DNA of 64,000 nucleotides from Clostridia bacterium (GTDB lineage: Bacteria; Bacillota; Clostridia; Oscillospirales; Acutalibacteraceae), in the NCBI GenBank assembly GCA_017524165.1, contig JAFWUH010000050.1, positions 56,553-120,552 of the forward strand, read 5' to 3'. Position numbers and translations under genes: made by a program. Each line of letters opens with the position of its first letter. The first letter of the stretch is position 1. Of the stretch, positions 43,777-52,105 are shown piece after piece. The notes under the pieces were generated by a model, which saw only the letters and a program-made list of their open reading frames with translations, was not told the origin of the DNA and ran no database searches.

Positions 43777-43934
43777 AGGACAGGGGACGGTTTGAGACTG
43801 CTGAAATAGTCCACACAATGCTCCAAGCACCACAACATATAGGTTAAAATATATGTCGAAAACGCATATATAGTGTAGGTTGCTTTTGAAAAGCGACTTT
43901 TTCAGTGGTTTCGGACAGTCCTGTCCCCCGTCCT
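43777..43934. mobile_element. MITE-like repeat, copy B (158 bp)
   Basis: This copy runs in the same orientation as copy A, with outer ends AGGACAGGGGACGG and CCCCCGTCCT. Its core differs from copy A by one base. It lies upstream of the glycosyltransferase-like gene, so the gene is bracketed by direct copies. The right end GGACAGTCC next to GAAACCACTGAAAAAGTC (read inverted) is the form found again at 55694-55728. Confidence 0.82.
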
Positions 43935-43962
43935 ACCCTGAACTGTTATCGAATCTGGATCG

Positions 43963-44691
43963 TTATCCTTCCATAAGGCCGAAAGCAATCACACCGAGGG
44001 AGATGTATGTCAACATAGAGGCAAAGAGCCTGCCTCTTCTGGTTTTGACGCGGAACAGCAGAAAAACGATGCTGTAGATCAGACCGCAGCCACCTGCAGC
44101 CAGTGAAGCGCCGATGTACCATGCATGTTGATCCACCATGGACGCGACAAACGGATAGGTGCCCTCCATCACGTAATGTCCCATCCAGTTGAACGCAAAC
44201 GAGAGAAGCATACACCAAACGCCCCAGTCAAAGCTGTGGTGCTTTTTGCCGTAAATCAGCAACAGGATGAACAAACATGCGATCGGTAAGGTCGTTACGC
44301 TTTCAAGCGGAACAAAATGGATCCCGCCCACCGAATAATGCCATGAGATTTCACCGATGACCTGCCACAGCAGGATCCCTGCCGCAAACCCGAAAAGCGA
44401 AGACGCGTAGTGCTTGTCTTTTTTCGCCGCTCGTGACGCGATAAACGTAAAAACGAACCATAGCGCCAGCGCGACGACGCCGAACGCCAGCCTGCCGACC
44501 ATGGGCTTGGTCTGTTCTTCTCCGACCATGGCAAGCTCTTCGATCATAGGGCCAAGCATCTTCAGCAGTCTGAAAGGCATGATGCACAGGACCAATATCA
44601 AAAACTCCGCGAGCAGAGGCAGAAAATACTCAAAAAGAAGTTCCCTCCGCGTGCTACGGATATGCATGCTGTAGTTCTCAAATGCTTTCAT
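43963..44691 (-). CDS. Polytopic membrane protein, hypothetical
   Basis: This 242-residue protein has about seven hydrophobic spans and one conserved-looking HWE-type pattern of aromatic residues (ISWHYSVGGIHF, HAWYIGASLAAGGCG). I do not recognise a family. The ATG at 44691 follows AGGAGAAAG; the longer frame upstream runs into a repeat. It follows the PPC gene in the same direction. Confidence 0.65.
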   Translation of the reverse strand: MKAFENYSMHIRSTRRELLFEYFLPLLAEFLILVLCIMPFRLLKMLGPMIEELAMVGEEQTKPMVGRLAFGVVALALWFVFTFIASRAAKKDKHYASSLFGFAAGILLWQVIGEISWHYSVGGIHFVPLESVTTLPIACLFILLLIYGKKHHSFDWGVWCMLLSFAFNWMGHYVMEGTYPFVASMVDQHAWYIGASLAAGGCGLIYSIVFLLFRVKTRRGRLFASMLTYISLGVIAFGLMEG

Positions 44692-44730
44692 TTTCACACT
44701 TTCTCCTGTTTTCAGAATGGCATATTCGGG

Positions 44731-44757
44731 CAGGACAGGGGGCGGTTCTATGTCCTG
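44731..44757. repeat. GGACAGGGG-family palindromic repeat
   Basis: Arms CAGGACA and TGTCCTG bracket GGGGCGGTTCTA. It lies in the gap between the membrane-protein gene and the PPC gene. The GGNCGGTTCTATG part is shared with the repeats that end near 54304 and 55880. Confidence 0.75.
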
Positions 44758-44780
44758 TATTGATCCCGGCGAACCGAAGA

Positions 44781-45218
44781 TTATCGAAAACTCCAAAAGC
44801 CGGTGCCTGTCTCCGGATTAAATTGCCGGCGGATAATACCTCCTACAACCGGTCTTAGTTCAATTTCAGCAGTATATAATACCGTGATTGATTGGATATG
44901 CCCTGCCGCAACACAGTGCTGATCACCGTGTTTATAGGAAAACACAGCGTGTGTATGATGATAAAGTCCTTTCTGATCATCCGTAACTATGTTTCCCGAA
45001 AGAGACACAAGTTCCAACATCCCGCAAAGCGTTTGTGTTTCAAATGTTTTGGTTTCCGGCAAAAAGGTCTGAACCTGTGCTTCGCTGCATCCGCCGATCC
45101 CGCTGTAGACAGCTGAAAAAATCTGCTCTTTTTTGCAGACATTCAGGATGCATCCAATAATTTCATCGCCTTTGTCCATCCGAATATATACGGTATCGCC
45201 ATATTTCCTATAATCCAT
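44781..45218 (-). CDS. PPC/DUF296 domain protein
   Basis: This 145-residue protein is a single PPC (plants and prokaryotes conserved) domain: YIRMDKGDEIIGCILNVCKK, FSAVYSGIGGCSEAQVQTF, ELVSLSGNIV, and the histidine-rich HHTHAVFS and GHIQS. Prokaryotic members form trimers; they have been described as DNA-binding or metal-binding, without a firm general role. It lies 25 bases after the cstA remnant, suggesting one transcript. Confidence 0.85.
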   Translation of the reverse strand: MDYRKYGDTVYIRMDKGDEIIGCILNVCKKEQIFSAVYSGIGGCSEAQVQTFLPETKTFETQTLCGMLELVSLSGNIVTDDQKGLYHHTHAVFSYKHGDQHCVAAGHIQSITVLYTAEIELRPVVGGIIRRQFNPETGTGFWSFR

Positions 45219-45243
45219 GATATCTCACCTTTGTTAATCTCTA

Positions 45244-46692
45244 TTATTTAAAGAACCTTTTTGACCGTAGCTTTGAAAAAAGTAAAAACAGATAGACCAG
45301 AATAAGCAAAGCTGCTATAACCACTCCGATAATAATGGATATGGTACTGTCAAGGCACAATCCCTCATCGGCTACAAGAATATAAGTCGTGCTGACAGCG
45401 GTCATAAATGTTGCGGGCAACGCGGTTACGAGAGAGCCGAAACGGTATTTGCCCTTTTTCAAAAGGTATGCCGTCATAACCCAAAGCGCTATCATGGCAA
45501 GTGTTTGATTGCTCCAAGAAAAATAACGCCAAACGGTTTGAAAGCCATCGTTATTAACAATGGAAACCCATGTTAAAAATCCGCCGACCGCCAAAAGAGG
45601 TATGGTGATTTTAAGTCGGTTTTTAAGATTTTTTGGTCAAGTTTAAAAGTTTCCGCCAGAATAAGCCTTGCGCTTCTAAATGCCGTGTCGCCCGATGTTA
45701 TGGGACATATTATTACTCCCGCCACGGCTATAATTCCACCAAAAGCACCAAGCACACCGGTTGAAATTTCGTAAACAACATTGGAAGCGCCGCCGGCAAG
45801 AGCCTCATTTAAAGCCTGCGTTGTGCCGTAAAAAGCAACGCCTGCCGCCGCCCAAATAAGTGCTATAACAGATTCACTGATCATAGCCCCATAAAAGACC
45901 TTTCTGCCTGCCTTTTCTGATGTGATACATTTTGCAATCATAGGCGATTGAGTTGCGTGAAAGCCTGAAACCGCACCACAAGCAACCGTGATAAACATAT
46001 ACGGCCAAACGGGAGTTCCCTTTGGATGAAGGTTTGAAAGGCTTATTTCGGGTATTGTATATTCTCCAACCAAAAACAAAATACCGCCGATTACAGTGAC
46101 CGCCATAACCATCAGTAAAACACCGAACACAGGATATAATTTACCGATAAGCTTATCAATAGGAAGCAATGTTGCAAGCAGATAATAAACAATAATTACT
46201 ACCGTCCAAAATGTACCGTTCATCCAAGCGGGGGGTCAGTTTATCTAAAAGTTCCGCCGGGCTTGTAACAAAAACTGTACCGCAAAGCACCAGCAAAATC
46301 ACCGAAAAAATACGCATGACAACCTTAACCGATTTGCCGAGATATTCGCCCGAAAGATCTGCAATAGATGCCCCATTATGGCGTAGGCTTACCATACCGC
46401 ACATATAGTCATGAACTGCGCCGCCAAAAATGGCACCTAAAACAATCCACAAGAACACAACCGGCCCGAACACCGCACCCAAAAGCGCGCCAAAAATCGG
46501 TCCTGTTCCGGCTATGTTTAAAATTTGAATTAAAAACGCTTTCCAGGGTTTCATTGGCACAAAGTCCACACCATCGTTTAATCTTTCCGCCGGTGTTGGT
46601 CTTGTATCGGGGGAAAATATTTTTTCTGTAATCTTTCCGTAAACAAAGTAACCTAAAATTAAAACGGCAATCGAAATAAATAATAAAATCAT
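45244..46692 (-). pseudogene. cstA: Carbon starvation protein A (CstA), frameshifted twice
   Basis: Together the pieces make a nearly full-length CstA-type peptide or pyruvate transporter of about 480 residues with many membrane spans. The N-terminal part has ILNIAGTGPIFGALLGAVFG and GGAVHDYMCGMVSLRHNGAS; the middle has ACGAVSGFHATQSPMIAKC and CPITSGDTAFRSARLI; the end has RYFSWSNQTLAMIALW. Frame is lost at a run of six G on the plus strand (46230-46235; five would restore it) and at a run of six T (45629-45634; seven would restore it). Both are homopolymers, so sequencing error, slippage variation and true decay are all possible. Confidence 0.85.
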
Positions 46693-46857
46693 TTTTTCAC
46701 CTATTATATATTTTTTTATTCACTTTAAAAATACGGTCGACGAATATAGATAGCCCCAACATAGATTGCAACTGATTTCATGCAGGACAAAATCGTTCTG
46801 CCTTTATACTTAAACCGTGTTTTATGCTACTGATTAATATATTAATAAACAACCTCA

Positions 46858-46889
46858 AAGATCGTGACAGAAACCTCCGTCACGGTCTT
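46858..46889 (-). terminator. Intrinsic terminator of proS (copy 2)
   Basis: AAGATCGTGAC pairs with GTCACGGTCTT through one G-U pair. On the minus strand the hairpin is followed by TTTGAGG. It is the counterpart of 41722-41753. Confidence 0.75.
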
Positions 46890-47141
46890 CCCTTTTAATA
46901 CGCTTTGCCCCAATAGAGCATTTTGTCCGCCTTTTTCCCGCAACAAACACAGGTGTCGGCGATTTTTTCCTGCTCAAACGGAATACAACGGGAAGAAACG
47001 CCGGCTTCCTCTTTGAGCCGATCCTCACAAGCGCGATCCCCGCACCACATTGCCCGAATAAAGCCGGGTTTGTTCTCGGCGATTTCTTTCATTTCTGCCA
47101 AATCATGTGCGTCAAAGGTCATGTTTTCCCGGCGTTCCAAC
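46858..47141. repeat. 284-bp direct repeat, copy 2, within intact proS
   Basis: This is the 3' end of proS with its terminator and pairs with 41722-42005. Outside both ends the two copies lose all similarity at once. The gap 46693-46857, between the cstA start and this copy, is AT-rich and shows no gene. Confidence 0.9.
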
Positions 47142-48331
47142 GCGCGGTCATACAAACCGTTTTGCACCGCCGCCAACAATTCCGGTATTTTCTGCGCCAA
47201 CTCGTCAAGCGAAACCACCGTTTTTTCGCGGTTATCGCGGCGCACCAAAACACAGCTGTTATTTTCAATGTCGCGCGGGCCGATTTCCAAACGAAGCGGC
47301 ACGCCCTTCATTTCATATTCCGCAAACTTCCAACCGGGAGACTGCTCGCCCAAGTCCAGCTTGACGCGGCAAACAGACTTTAACTGCTCGAAAATTTCGG
47401 TTGCCTTTTCGGTCACGCCCTCTTTGTGGGAAGCGATCGGGATCACAACGACCTGAATCGGCGCAATGGCGGGCGGCAAAACCAAACCGTTATCGTCGCC
47501 GTGCGTCATAATGACCGCACCGATCAATCGGGTCGTAGTTCCCCAAGAAGTCTGAAACGGATGGATCAAATTATTTTCTTTATCGGTATATCCTACTTCA
47601 AACGCCCGGGAAAAACCGTCGCCGAAATAGTGGGAAGTGCCGCTCTGCAAAGCTTTGCCGTCATGCATCAACGCCTCAATGGTATAGGTCGCTTCGGCGC
47701 CGGCAAACCGCTCTTTTTCAGTTTTTTGCCCCTTGACCACCGGCATTGCCAAGCATTGCTCGGCAAAATCAGCATAAATGTTCAGCATTTGCACCGTCTC
47801 GGCTTTGGCTTCCTCGGCGGTAGCGTGCAGGGTATGTCCCTCCTGCCACAAAAACTCGCGCGAACGCAGGAACGGGCGGGTCGTCTTTTCCCACCGCACC
47901 ACACTGCACCATTGATTATACAGTTTCGGCAAATCACGGTAGGAGTGCACGATATTTTTAAAGTGGTCGCAAAACAGCGTCTCGCTGGTCGGGCGAACGC
48001 AAAGCCGCTCTTCCAGTTTTTCCTCCCCGCCGTGCGTGACCCACGCAACCTCCGGTGCAAAGCCCTCGACATGATCTTTTTCTTTCTGCAACAGACTTTC
48101 CGGAATAAAAAGCGGCATATAGACATTTTCATGTCCCGTCGCCTTAAAACGGTCGTCCATCAAGCGCTGAATATTTTCCCAAATCGCATACCCATACGGG
48201 CGGATGATCATACATCCTTTGACCGAAGCATAGTCGATCAACTCTGCTTTCAGGCAAACATCGGTATACCATTTTGCGAAATCATCCTCCATCGAAGTGA
48301 TTTCTTTTACCATTTTTTCGTTTTTCGCCAC
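46895..48331 (-). CDS. proS: Prolyl-tRNA synthetase, archaeal/eukaryotic type (ProS type 3)
   Basis: This 478-residue class II synthetase charges tRNA-Pro. Motif 2 is seen at [29 protein letters not shown], split over two strands, and motif 3 at [16 protein letters not shown]. The C-terminal zinc-like domain has CGDRACEDR and [10 protein letters not shown]. Family members start near AKNEKMVEEIT, so I use GTG 48331 (weak GGTGA site); ATG 48313 is the alternative. A promoter TTGAAA-17-TATAAT lies at 48396-48368 on the minus strand. Its last 247 coding bases are the duplicated segment. Confidence 0.93.
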   Translation of the reverse strand: MAKNEKMVKEITSMEDDFAKWYTDVCLKAELIDYASVKGCMIIRPYGYAIWENIQRLMDDRFKATGHENVYMPLFIPESLLQKEKDHVEGFAPEVAWVTHGGEEKLEERLCVRPTSETLFCDHFKNIVHSYRDLPKLYNQWCSVVRWEKTTRPFLRSREFLWQEGHTLHATAEEAKAETVQMLNIYADFAEQCLAMPVVKGQKTEKERFAGAEATYTIEALMHDGKALQSGTSHYFGDGFSRAFEVGYTDKENNLIHPFQTSWGTTTRLIGAVIMTHGDDNGLVLPPAIAPIQVVVIPIASHKEGVTEKATEIFEQLKSVCRVKLDLGEQSPGWKFAEYEMKGVPLRLEIGPRDIENNSCVLVRRDNREKTVVSLDELAQKIPELLAAVQNGLYDRALERRENMTFDAHDLAEMKEIAENKPGFIRAMWCGDRACEDRLKEEAGVSSRCIPFEQEKIADTCVCCGKKADKMLYWGKAY

Positions 48332-48434
48332 AAAATTCACCACATTTTTCAGTTTATAAACATCTTTATTATAACAAAGCCCTTTTCTTTTTTCAACCGT
48401 TTTCCATCTGAAAGAAAAAAAATTAAAAAGCCTA

Positions 48435-48463
48435 TTGACAAACCGCGTTTTAGAACATATTAT
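48435..48463 (+). promoter_or_regulatory. Sigma-A promoter of acpP
   Basis: TTGACA (48435-48440), a 17-base spacer and TATTAT (48458-48463) precede an ATTAGGAGGAAC ribosome site and the ATG at 48499. The promoter and ribosome site look fully functional. Confidence 0.82.
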
Positions 48464-48498
48464 TTGATTAGCGAACTTTTCCATTAGGAGGAACAAAA

Positions 48499-48729
48499 AT
48501 GATTTTTGAAAAAATTGCAACGCTTTTGGCAGATTAATTGGATGTCGATCCGGACGATCTGACCCCGGAAACCCGCATTATTGAGGATCTGGGTGCCGAC
48601 AGTCTGGATGTCGTGGAATTGCTGATGGCGGCAGAAGATGAATTTGAGGTTGAAATTCCGGACGAGAGCATTGAAGGAATGAAAACCATCGGCGATGTGG
48701 TCAACTACATTCAAAACAATGTTGAGTAA
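48499..48729 (+). pseudogene. acpP: Acyl carrier protein gene with in-frame TAA at codon 13
   Basis: The gene starts with ATG at 48499 ([12 protein letters not shown]), then has TAA at 48535-48537, then continues in the same frame as [19 protein letters not shown]. The phosphopantetheine serine is in [13 protein letters not shown] (Ser35), and the protein ends [10 protein letters not shown]. Other ACPs commonly have glutamine here, so a single CAA to TAA change explains the stop. A TTG follows the stop directly and could allow a restart, giving a 63-residue protein lacking helix I. ACP is normally essential for fatty-acid synthesis, so another copy, a restart, suppression or an assembly error is needed. 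Confidence 0.85.
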
Positions 48730-48735
48730 AGACAA

Positions 48736-48760
48736 AATTCCCGCCTAAACAGCGGGAATT
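48736..48760 (+). terminator. Intrinsic terminator after acpP
   Basis: Arms AATTCCCGC and GCGGGAATT enclose a seven-base loop and lead into TATTTTG. Confidence 0.82.
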
Positions 48761-48777
48761 TATTTTGCCAATAAAAA

Positions 48778-48811
48778 ACCGAAGGTACCGTTTGATACCT
48801 TCGGTTTTTTT
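48778..48811. terminator. Bidirectional terminator after the ferredoxin gene
   Basis: AACCGAAGGTA pairs with TACCTTCGGTT, and T runs follow on both strands. It ends the minus-strand ferredoxin transcript and backs up acpP termination. Confidence 0.85.
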
Positions 48812-48818
48812 GCTATGT

Positions 48819-48989
48819 TTATTCAGCAGCAATTGCTTCTACCGGACAACCGGCGGCACAAGCTCCGCAATCACAGCACTTATCTGCATCAATCTCGAAA
48901 TGCTCTGCCCCCTCGGCAATCGCCTCACACGGACAACCGGCGGCGCAGGCTCCGCAGCTGATACAAGCGTCGGAAATTTTATATGCCAT
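48819..48989 (-). CDS. 2[4Fe-4S] ferredoxin
   Basis: This 56-residue clostridial-type ferredoxin has two CxxCxxCxxxCP cluster motifs (CISCGACAAGCP and CCDCGACAAGCP). It carries low-potential electrons in anaerobic metabolism, for example from pyruvate:ferredoxin oxidoreductase. The ATG at 48989 follows GGGGGTG; the 14 codons upstream in frame do not resemble ferredoxin. Confidence 0.95.
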   Translation of the reverse strand: MAYKISDACISCGACAAGCPCEAIAEGAEHFEIDADKCCDCGACAAGCPVEAIAAE

Positions 48990-49088
48990 TCTCAAACACC
49001 CCCAATACACTTTAAGATGCCGTTTTGACATCTTCTATATTGTAACAAGGTTTCACGAAAAAAGCAATAGAAAAATTTGCAATTACCG

Positions 49089-49970
49089 TCAATCTTTTTT
49101 GGTTTGTTTTTTCGCATCCGGATTCTTTTGTCCGCCGCCTTCTTCTTTCTGTTTGTTTGGACGGCGCGAAAGCATTTTTACCCGGTCGCGATGTGTTTTC
49201 ATCGGAATCGCGTCGGCGTCCTTGCGCTGAACGATCAGATTGCCCGAAAGCGGGTTGGCGTCGACCACGGTGCAAACACCGTCATCGGTCTGAACCGTTG
49301 CGCCGACCGGCGGCGTGATCGAACGGAGATAGTCATAGGCGTTCTGTTCGTATTTCAAACAGCACATCAACCGACCGCAGCTGCCCGAAATCTTGGTGGG
49401 GTTGAGGGAAAGTCCCTGCTCCTTTGCCATTTTGATGGAAACCGGTTGAAAATCATCCAAAAACTGCTTACAGCAATACGGCTGACCGCAAATGCCGATC
49501 CCGCCGAGCATTCTCGCCTCGTCGCGCACCCCGATTTGCCGCAATTCGATACGGGTATGGAATTGAGAAGCTAACACCTTGACCAATTCCCGGAAATCAA
49601 CGCGCCCGTCTGCCGTAAAGAAAAAGGTGATTTTTGCCCGATCAAAGGCATATTCCGCGCTGACCAGCTTCATTTCCAATCCGCACTCTGCCACCTTTTC
49701 TTCACAGATGCGCAGTGCTTCCGCCTCTTTTTGACGGTTTTCTTCGACCTGCTGAAGATCCCGGCGGTTGGCTTTGCGTACCACCTGCTTTAGCGGCGAA
49801 ACGATCGTTTCTTCCTCCACCGGATGATTGGCTTTGCTCACTCTGCCGAAGCCGAGTCCGTTTGCCGTTTCGACAATGACCCTGTCGCCGATTTGATAGG
49901 TTTGACCGTTCGGATCAAAATAATATCCGCGGCCCTCCTCTTTAAATTTTACTGAAATAACTTCTGTCAT
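49089..49970 (-). CDS. ricT: PSP1-domain protein RicT (YaaT)
   Basis: This 293-residue protein has the PSP1 domain with IVETANGLGFGRV, the cysteine-rich core GGIGICGQPYCCKQFL and SGSCGRLMCCLKYE, and a basic tail. In Bacillus RicT is part of the RicAFT complex that acts with RNase Y in mRNA processing. Its position after holB matches the conserved holB-ricT order of Firmicutes. Confidence 0.93.
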   Translation of the reverse strand: MTEVISVKFKEEGRGYYFDPNGQTYQIGDRVIVETANGLGFGRVSKANHPVEEETIVSPLKQVVRKANRRDLQQVEENRQKEAEALRICEEKVAECGLEMKLVSAEYAFDRAKITFFFTADGRVDFRELVKVLASQFHTRIELRQIGVRDEARMLGGIGICGQPYCCKQFLDDFQPVSIKMAKEQGLSLNPTKISGSCGRLMCCLKYEQNAYDYLRSITPPVGATVQTDDGVCTVVDANPLSGNLIVQRKDADAIPMKTHRDRVKMLSRRPNKQKEEGGGQKNPDAKKQTKKD

Positions 49971-49987
49971 TATAGTCTCCCTGTTTG

Positions 49988-50923
49988 TTACCGGTTCCTT
50001 TCGGCAGTCATCTTGCAGACCAAAGCCGAAAAAAGCAACGGTAAATTGATATTTGTTTTTAACAGACCCAACGAACGGTATATTTCCTCGTTGAGCGCTG
50101 TTAATAATCGTAATTCCGTGCGGTTGTTTATGCGCCGACGCATCTCGGTCGCCGCTTCCTCCCGGATCGTGTGAAAAAGCAGTTCCGTTGCGCCGCGATC
50201 CTTTTCAAACGGTTTTAACACGGTCAATAGGGCGTAAGCGTCTCCTGCGAACAATAAGCGCAAAAACTCGGCGGCGGCAACGACCGTTTTATCCTCGGTT
50301 CGTTTGCCCAACAAGGTCAGCGCCCGCCCGATCCGGTTGCCTGCGGCGGCAAGCGCTTTTTGAATTTCCTCATCCGACTTTTTGGTGTGCTGTTGCAGAT
50401 AGCCGAACGCCTCCTCGGTCTTGGGCACCGAGACCGAAAGCACCGTGCACCGCGAAACCACCGTTTCAAGCAACTGCGCTTTACCGGCAGCGATCAGAAT
50501 AAAGATCACCCCTTCGGGCGGTTCCTCTAAAATTTTTAAGAGCGCATTCTGTGCCTGCTCGTTTAATGTTTCGGCGCGATCAATCAAAAAAACGCGTCGA
50601 TCTGCCATGTGCGGACGGATCCACGCCTGATTGCGCAGTTCCCTTGCCTGTTTGACCGAAATGTTCTTTTTGTCCTCCTCCGGCGCGATCACCGAAATAT
50701 CGGGATGATTCCCCGCCTGCGCCAAACGGCAGTGCTTGCAACTGTTGCACGGTTTCCCGGCGTTTCCGTCGCAGACCGCCGCCCGGGCGAGGTAATTCGC
50801 CAGCGTATGCCGTCCGGTTTGCATCTCTCCCTCAATCAACATGGCGTGCGGAAAATGGCCGGACGCAATCATTCTTGCCGCTGTTTCTGCCAGCCGTGCG
50901 TTACCTACCAACGGGAAGCTCAT
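49988..50923 (-). CDS. holB: DNA polymerase III subunit delta prime
   Basis: This 311-residue clamp-loader subunit has the zinc module CDGNAGKPCNSCKHC and the helper region LIDRAETLNEQAQNALLKILEEPPEG, split across the B and sensor segments. The P-loop is degenerate (GEMQTGRHT), as expected for delta prime, which does not hydrolyse ATP. It overlaps trpS by four bases and precedes ricT. Confidence 0.92.
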   Translation of the reverse strand: MSFPLVGNARLAETAARMIASGHFPHAMLIEGEMQTGRHTLANYLARAAVCDGNAGKPCNSCKHCRLAQAGNHPDISVIAPEEDKKNISVKQARELRNQAWIRPHMADRRVFLIDRAETLNEQAQNALLKILEEPPEGVIFILIAAGKAQLLETVVSRCTVLSVSVPKTEEAFGYLQQHTKKSDEEIQKALAAAGNRIGRALTLLGKRTEDKTVVAAAEFLRLLFAGDAYALLTVLKPFEKDRGATELLFHTIREEAATEMRRRINNRTELRLLTALNEEIYRSLGLLKTNINLPLLFSALVCKMTAERNR

Positions 50924-51930
50924 AAAACAAACCCGATTTTTTTCGCGGCTTTCCGCAGCGTTTTGGTTGCCATGTATGCGGCGCGGTCGGCGCCTTGCCG
51001 GAAGTTCTCTTCTAAATACGCCTTATCTTTCATCAGTTGGTCATAGCGTTCGCGAATCGGCGCCAATTCATCAGCGACCACTTCTCCGACCGCCGTTTTA
51101 AAGGTTCCGTAACCGCAACCGTCAAACTCGCGTTCGATTTCTTCGGTCGACTTGCCGGTGATCACGCTGTAGATGCCGATCAAATTGGAGATTCCCGCCT
51201 TTTCGGGCGCAACCCTTACGACCGCTTCACTGTCGGTCACCGCACGCTTGAATTTACGGATGATCTCCTCCCGAGAATCCAACATGGAAATATAGGCGTT
51301 GACATTCTCGTCCGATTTCGACATTTTCTTTTCGGGATCTTGCAGGGACATTACCTTAGCGCCAGCCTTGGCAATATACGGCTCCGGCACCCGGAAGACC
51401 TCCCCGTAAAGACCGTTAAACCGGGCCGCGATATCCCGCGCAATCTCCAAATGCTGTTTCTGATCGGCTCCGACCGGCACAAAATCCGGCTGATACAACA
51501 AAATATCCGCCGCCATCAGTACCGGATAGGTGAACAGACCGGCGTTGATATTATCCGCGTGCCTTGCCGATTTGTCCTTAAACTGCGTCATCCGGGAAAG
51601 CTCTCCAAACTGCGTATAGCAGGACAACAGCCAGCTCAACTGCGTATGCTGCGGTACATGCGACTGTATAAAAACGGTCGATTTTTGCGGATCCAAACCA
51701 ATGGCAAGCAATAAGGCATACGCCGAATAAATTTGTTGACGGAATTTTGCCGGCTCCTGCCGCACGGTAATGGCGTGCAGATCCGCCACGGCAAAAATGC
51801 CCTCGAAATCCTCCTGCATGGCGACCCAGTTTTTCAGCGCACCCAAATAATTGCCAAGCGTGGGGATCCCGCTCGGTTGAATACAGCTTAACGCTCTTTT
51901 GCGCGGCTGTTCTGTTTTTTCCGAACACAT
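50920..51930 (-). CDS. trpS: Tryptophanyl-tRNA synthetase
   Basis: This 336-residue class I synthetase has the HIGH-equivalent PSGIPTLGNYLGAL, the VPVGADQKQHLEIARDIA block, and KMSKS in KKMSKSDENVN. A promoter TTGTAT-17-TACAAT lies at 52004-51976 on the minus strand, and the leader is short with no T-box. It heads the trpS-holB-ricT transcript. Confidence 0.96.
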   Translation of the reverse strand: MCSEKTEQPRKRALSCIQPSGIPTLGNYLGALKNWVAMQEDFEGIFAVADLHAITVRQEPAKFRQQIYSAYALLLAIGLDPQKSTVFIQSHVPQHTQLSWLLSCYTQFGELSRMTQFKDKSARHADNINAGLFTYPVLMAADILLYQPDFVPVGADQKQHLEIARDIAARFNGLYGEVFRVPEPYIAKAGAKVMSLQDPEKKMSKSDENVNAYISMLDSREEIIRKFKRAVTDSEAVVRVAPEKAGISNLIGIYSVITGKSTEEIEREFDGCGYGTFKTAVGEVVADELAPIRERYDQLMKDKAYLEENFRQGADRAAYMATKTLRKAAKKIGFVL

Positions 51931-51975
51931 AAATAATCCATTCCTTTCACGGAAAACAAATCTTTATTCTTGGTT

Positions 51976-52004
51976 ATTGTAACATATTTTTTCGCCGAAT
52001 ACAA
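51976..52004 (-). promoter_or_regulatory. Sigma-A promoter of trpS-holB-ricT
   Basis: TTGTAT (52004-51999), a 17-base spacer and TACAAT (51981-51976) lie 45 bases upstream of the trpS start codon. Confidence 0.7.
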
Positions 52005-52042
52005 CAAAAATCCACGCAGTCTCTTTCGGAAAATTTTCGGGG

Positions 52043-52070
52043 TTGTCTTTCTGTCGAAAAATGATATAAT
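52043..52070 (+). promoter_or_regulatory. Sigma-A promoter of the amidase gene
   Basis: TTGTCT (52043-52048), a 16-base spacer and a perfect TATAAT (52065-52070) precede the start by 35 bases. It diverges from the trpS promoter. Confidence 0.72.
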
Positions 52071-52105
52071 AAGATAGATTTTTATGGTATTAAGAGGTTT
52101 GTCCT

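Noticed and set aside
42006-46857. Integrase, transposase, phage or plasmid genes in island 1
   Set aside because: All frames in the island were considered; none shows recombinase, DDE, HUH, relaxase or phage features. The mode of entry must be inferred from the repeats.
48332-48434. T-box or other riboswitch upstream of proS
   Set aside because: The leader from the promoter to the start is only about 30 bases, with no specifier stem or terminator. The same holds for trpS (51931-51975).
47426-48487. A 353-codon plus-strand frame opposite proS
   Set aside because: Antisense shadow of proS with no domain or ribosome site; it crosses the proS promoter.
48535-48537. TAA read as a sense codon (code reassignment or recoding) in acpP
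   Set aside because: Many genes in the window end in TAA at the expected place, so general reassignment is unlikely; TAA is not used for selenocysteine. I keep a nonsense change, restart or error as the options.
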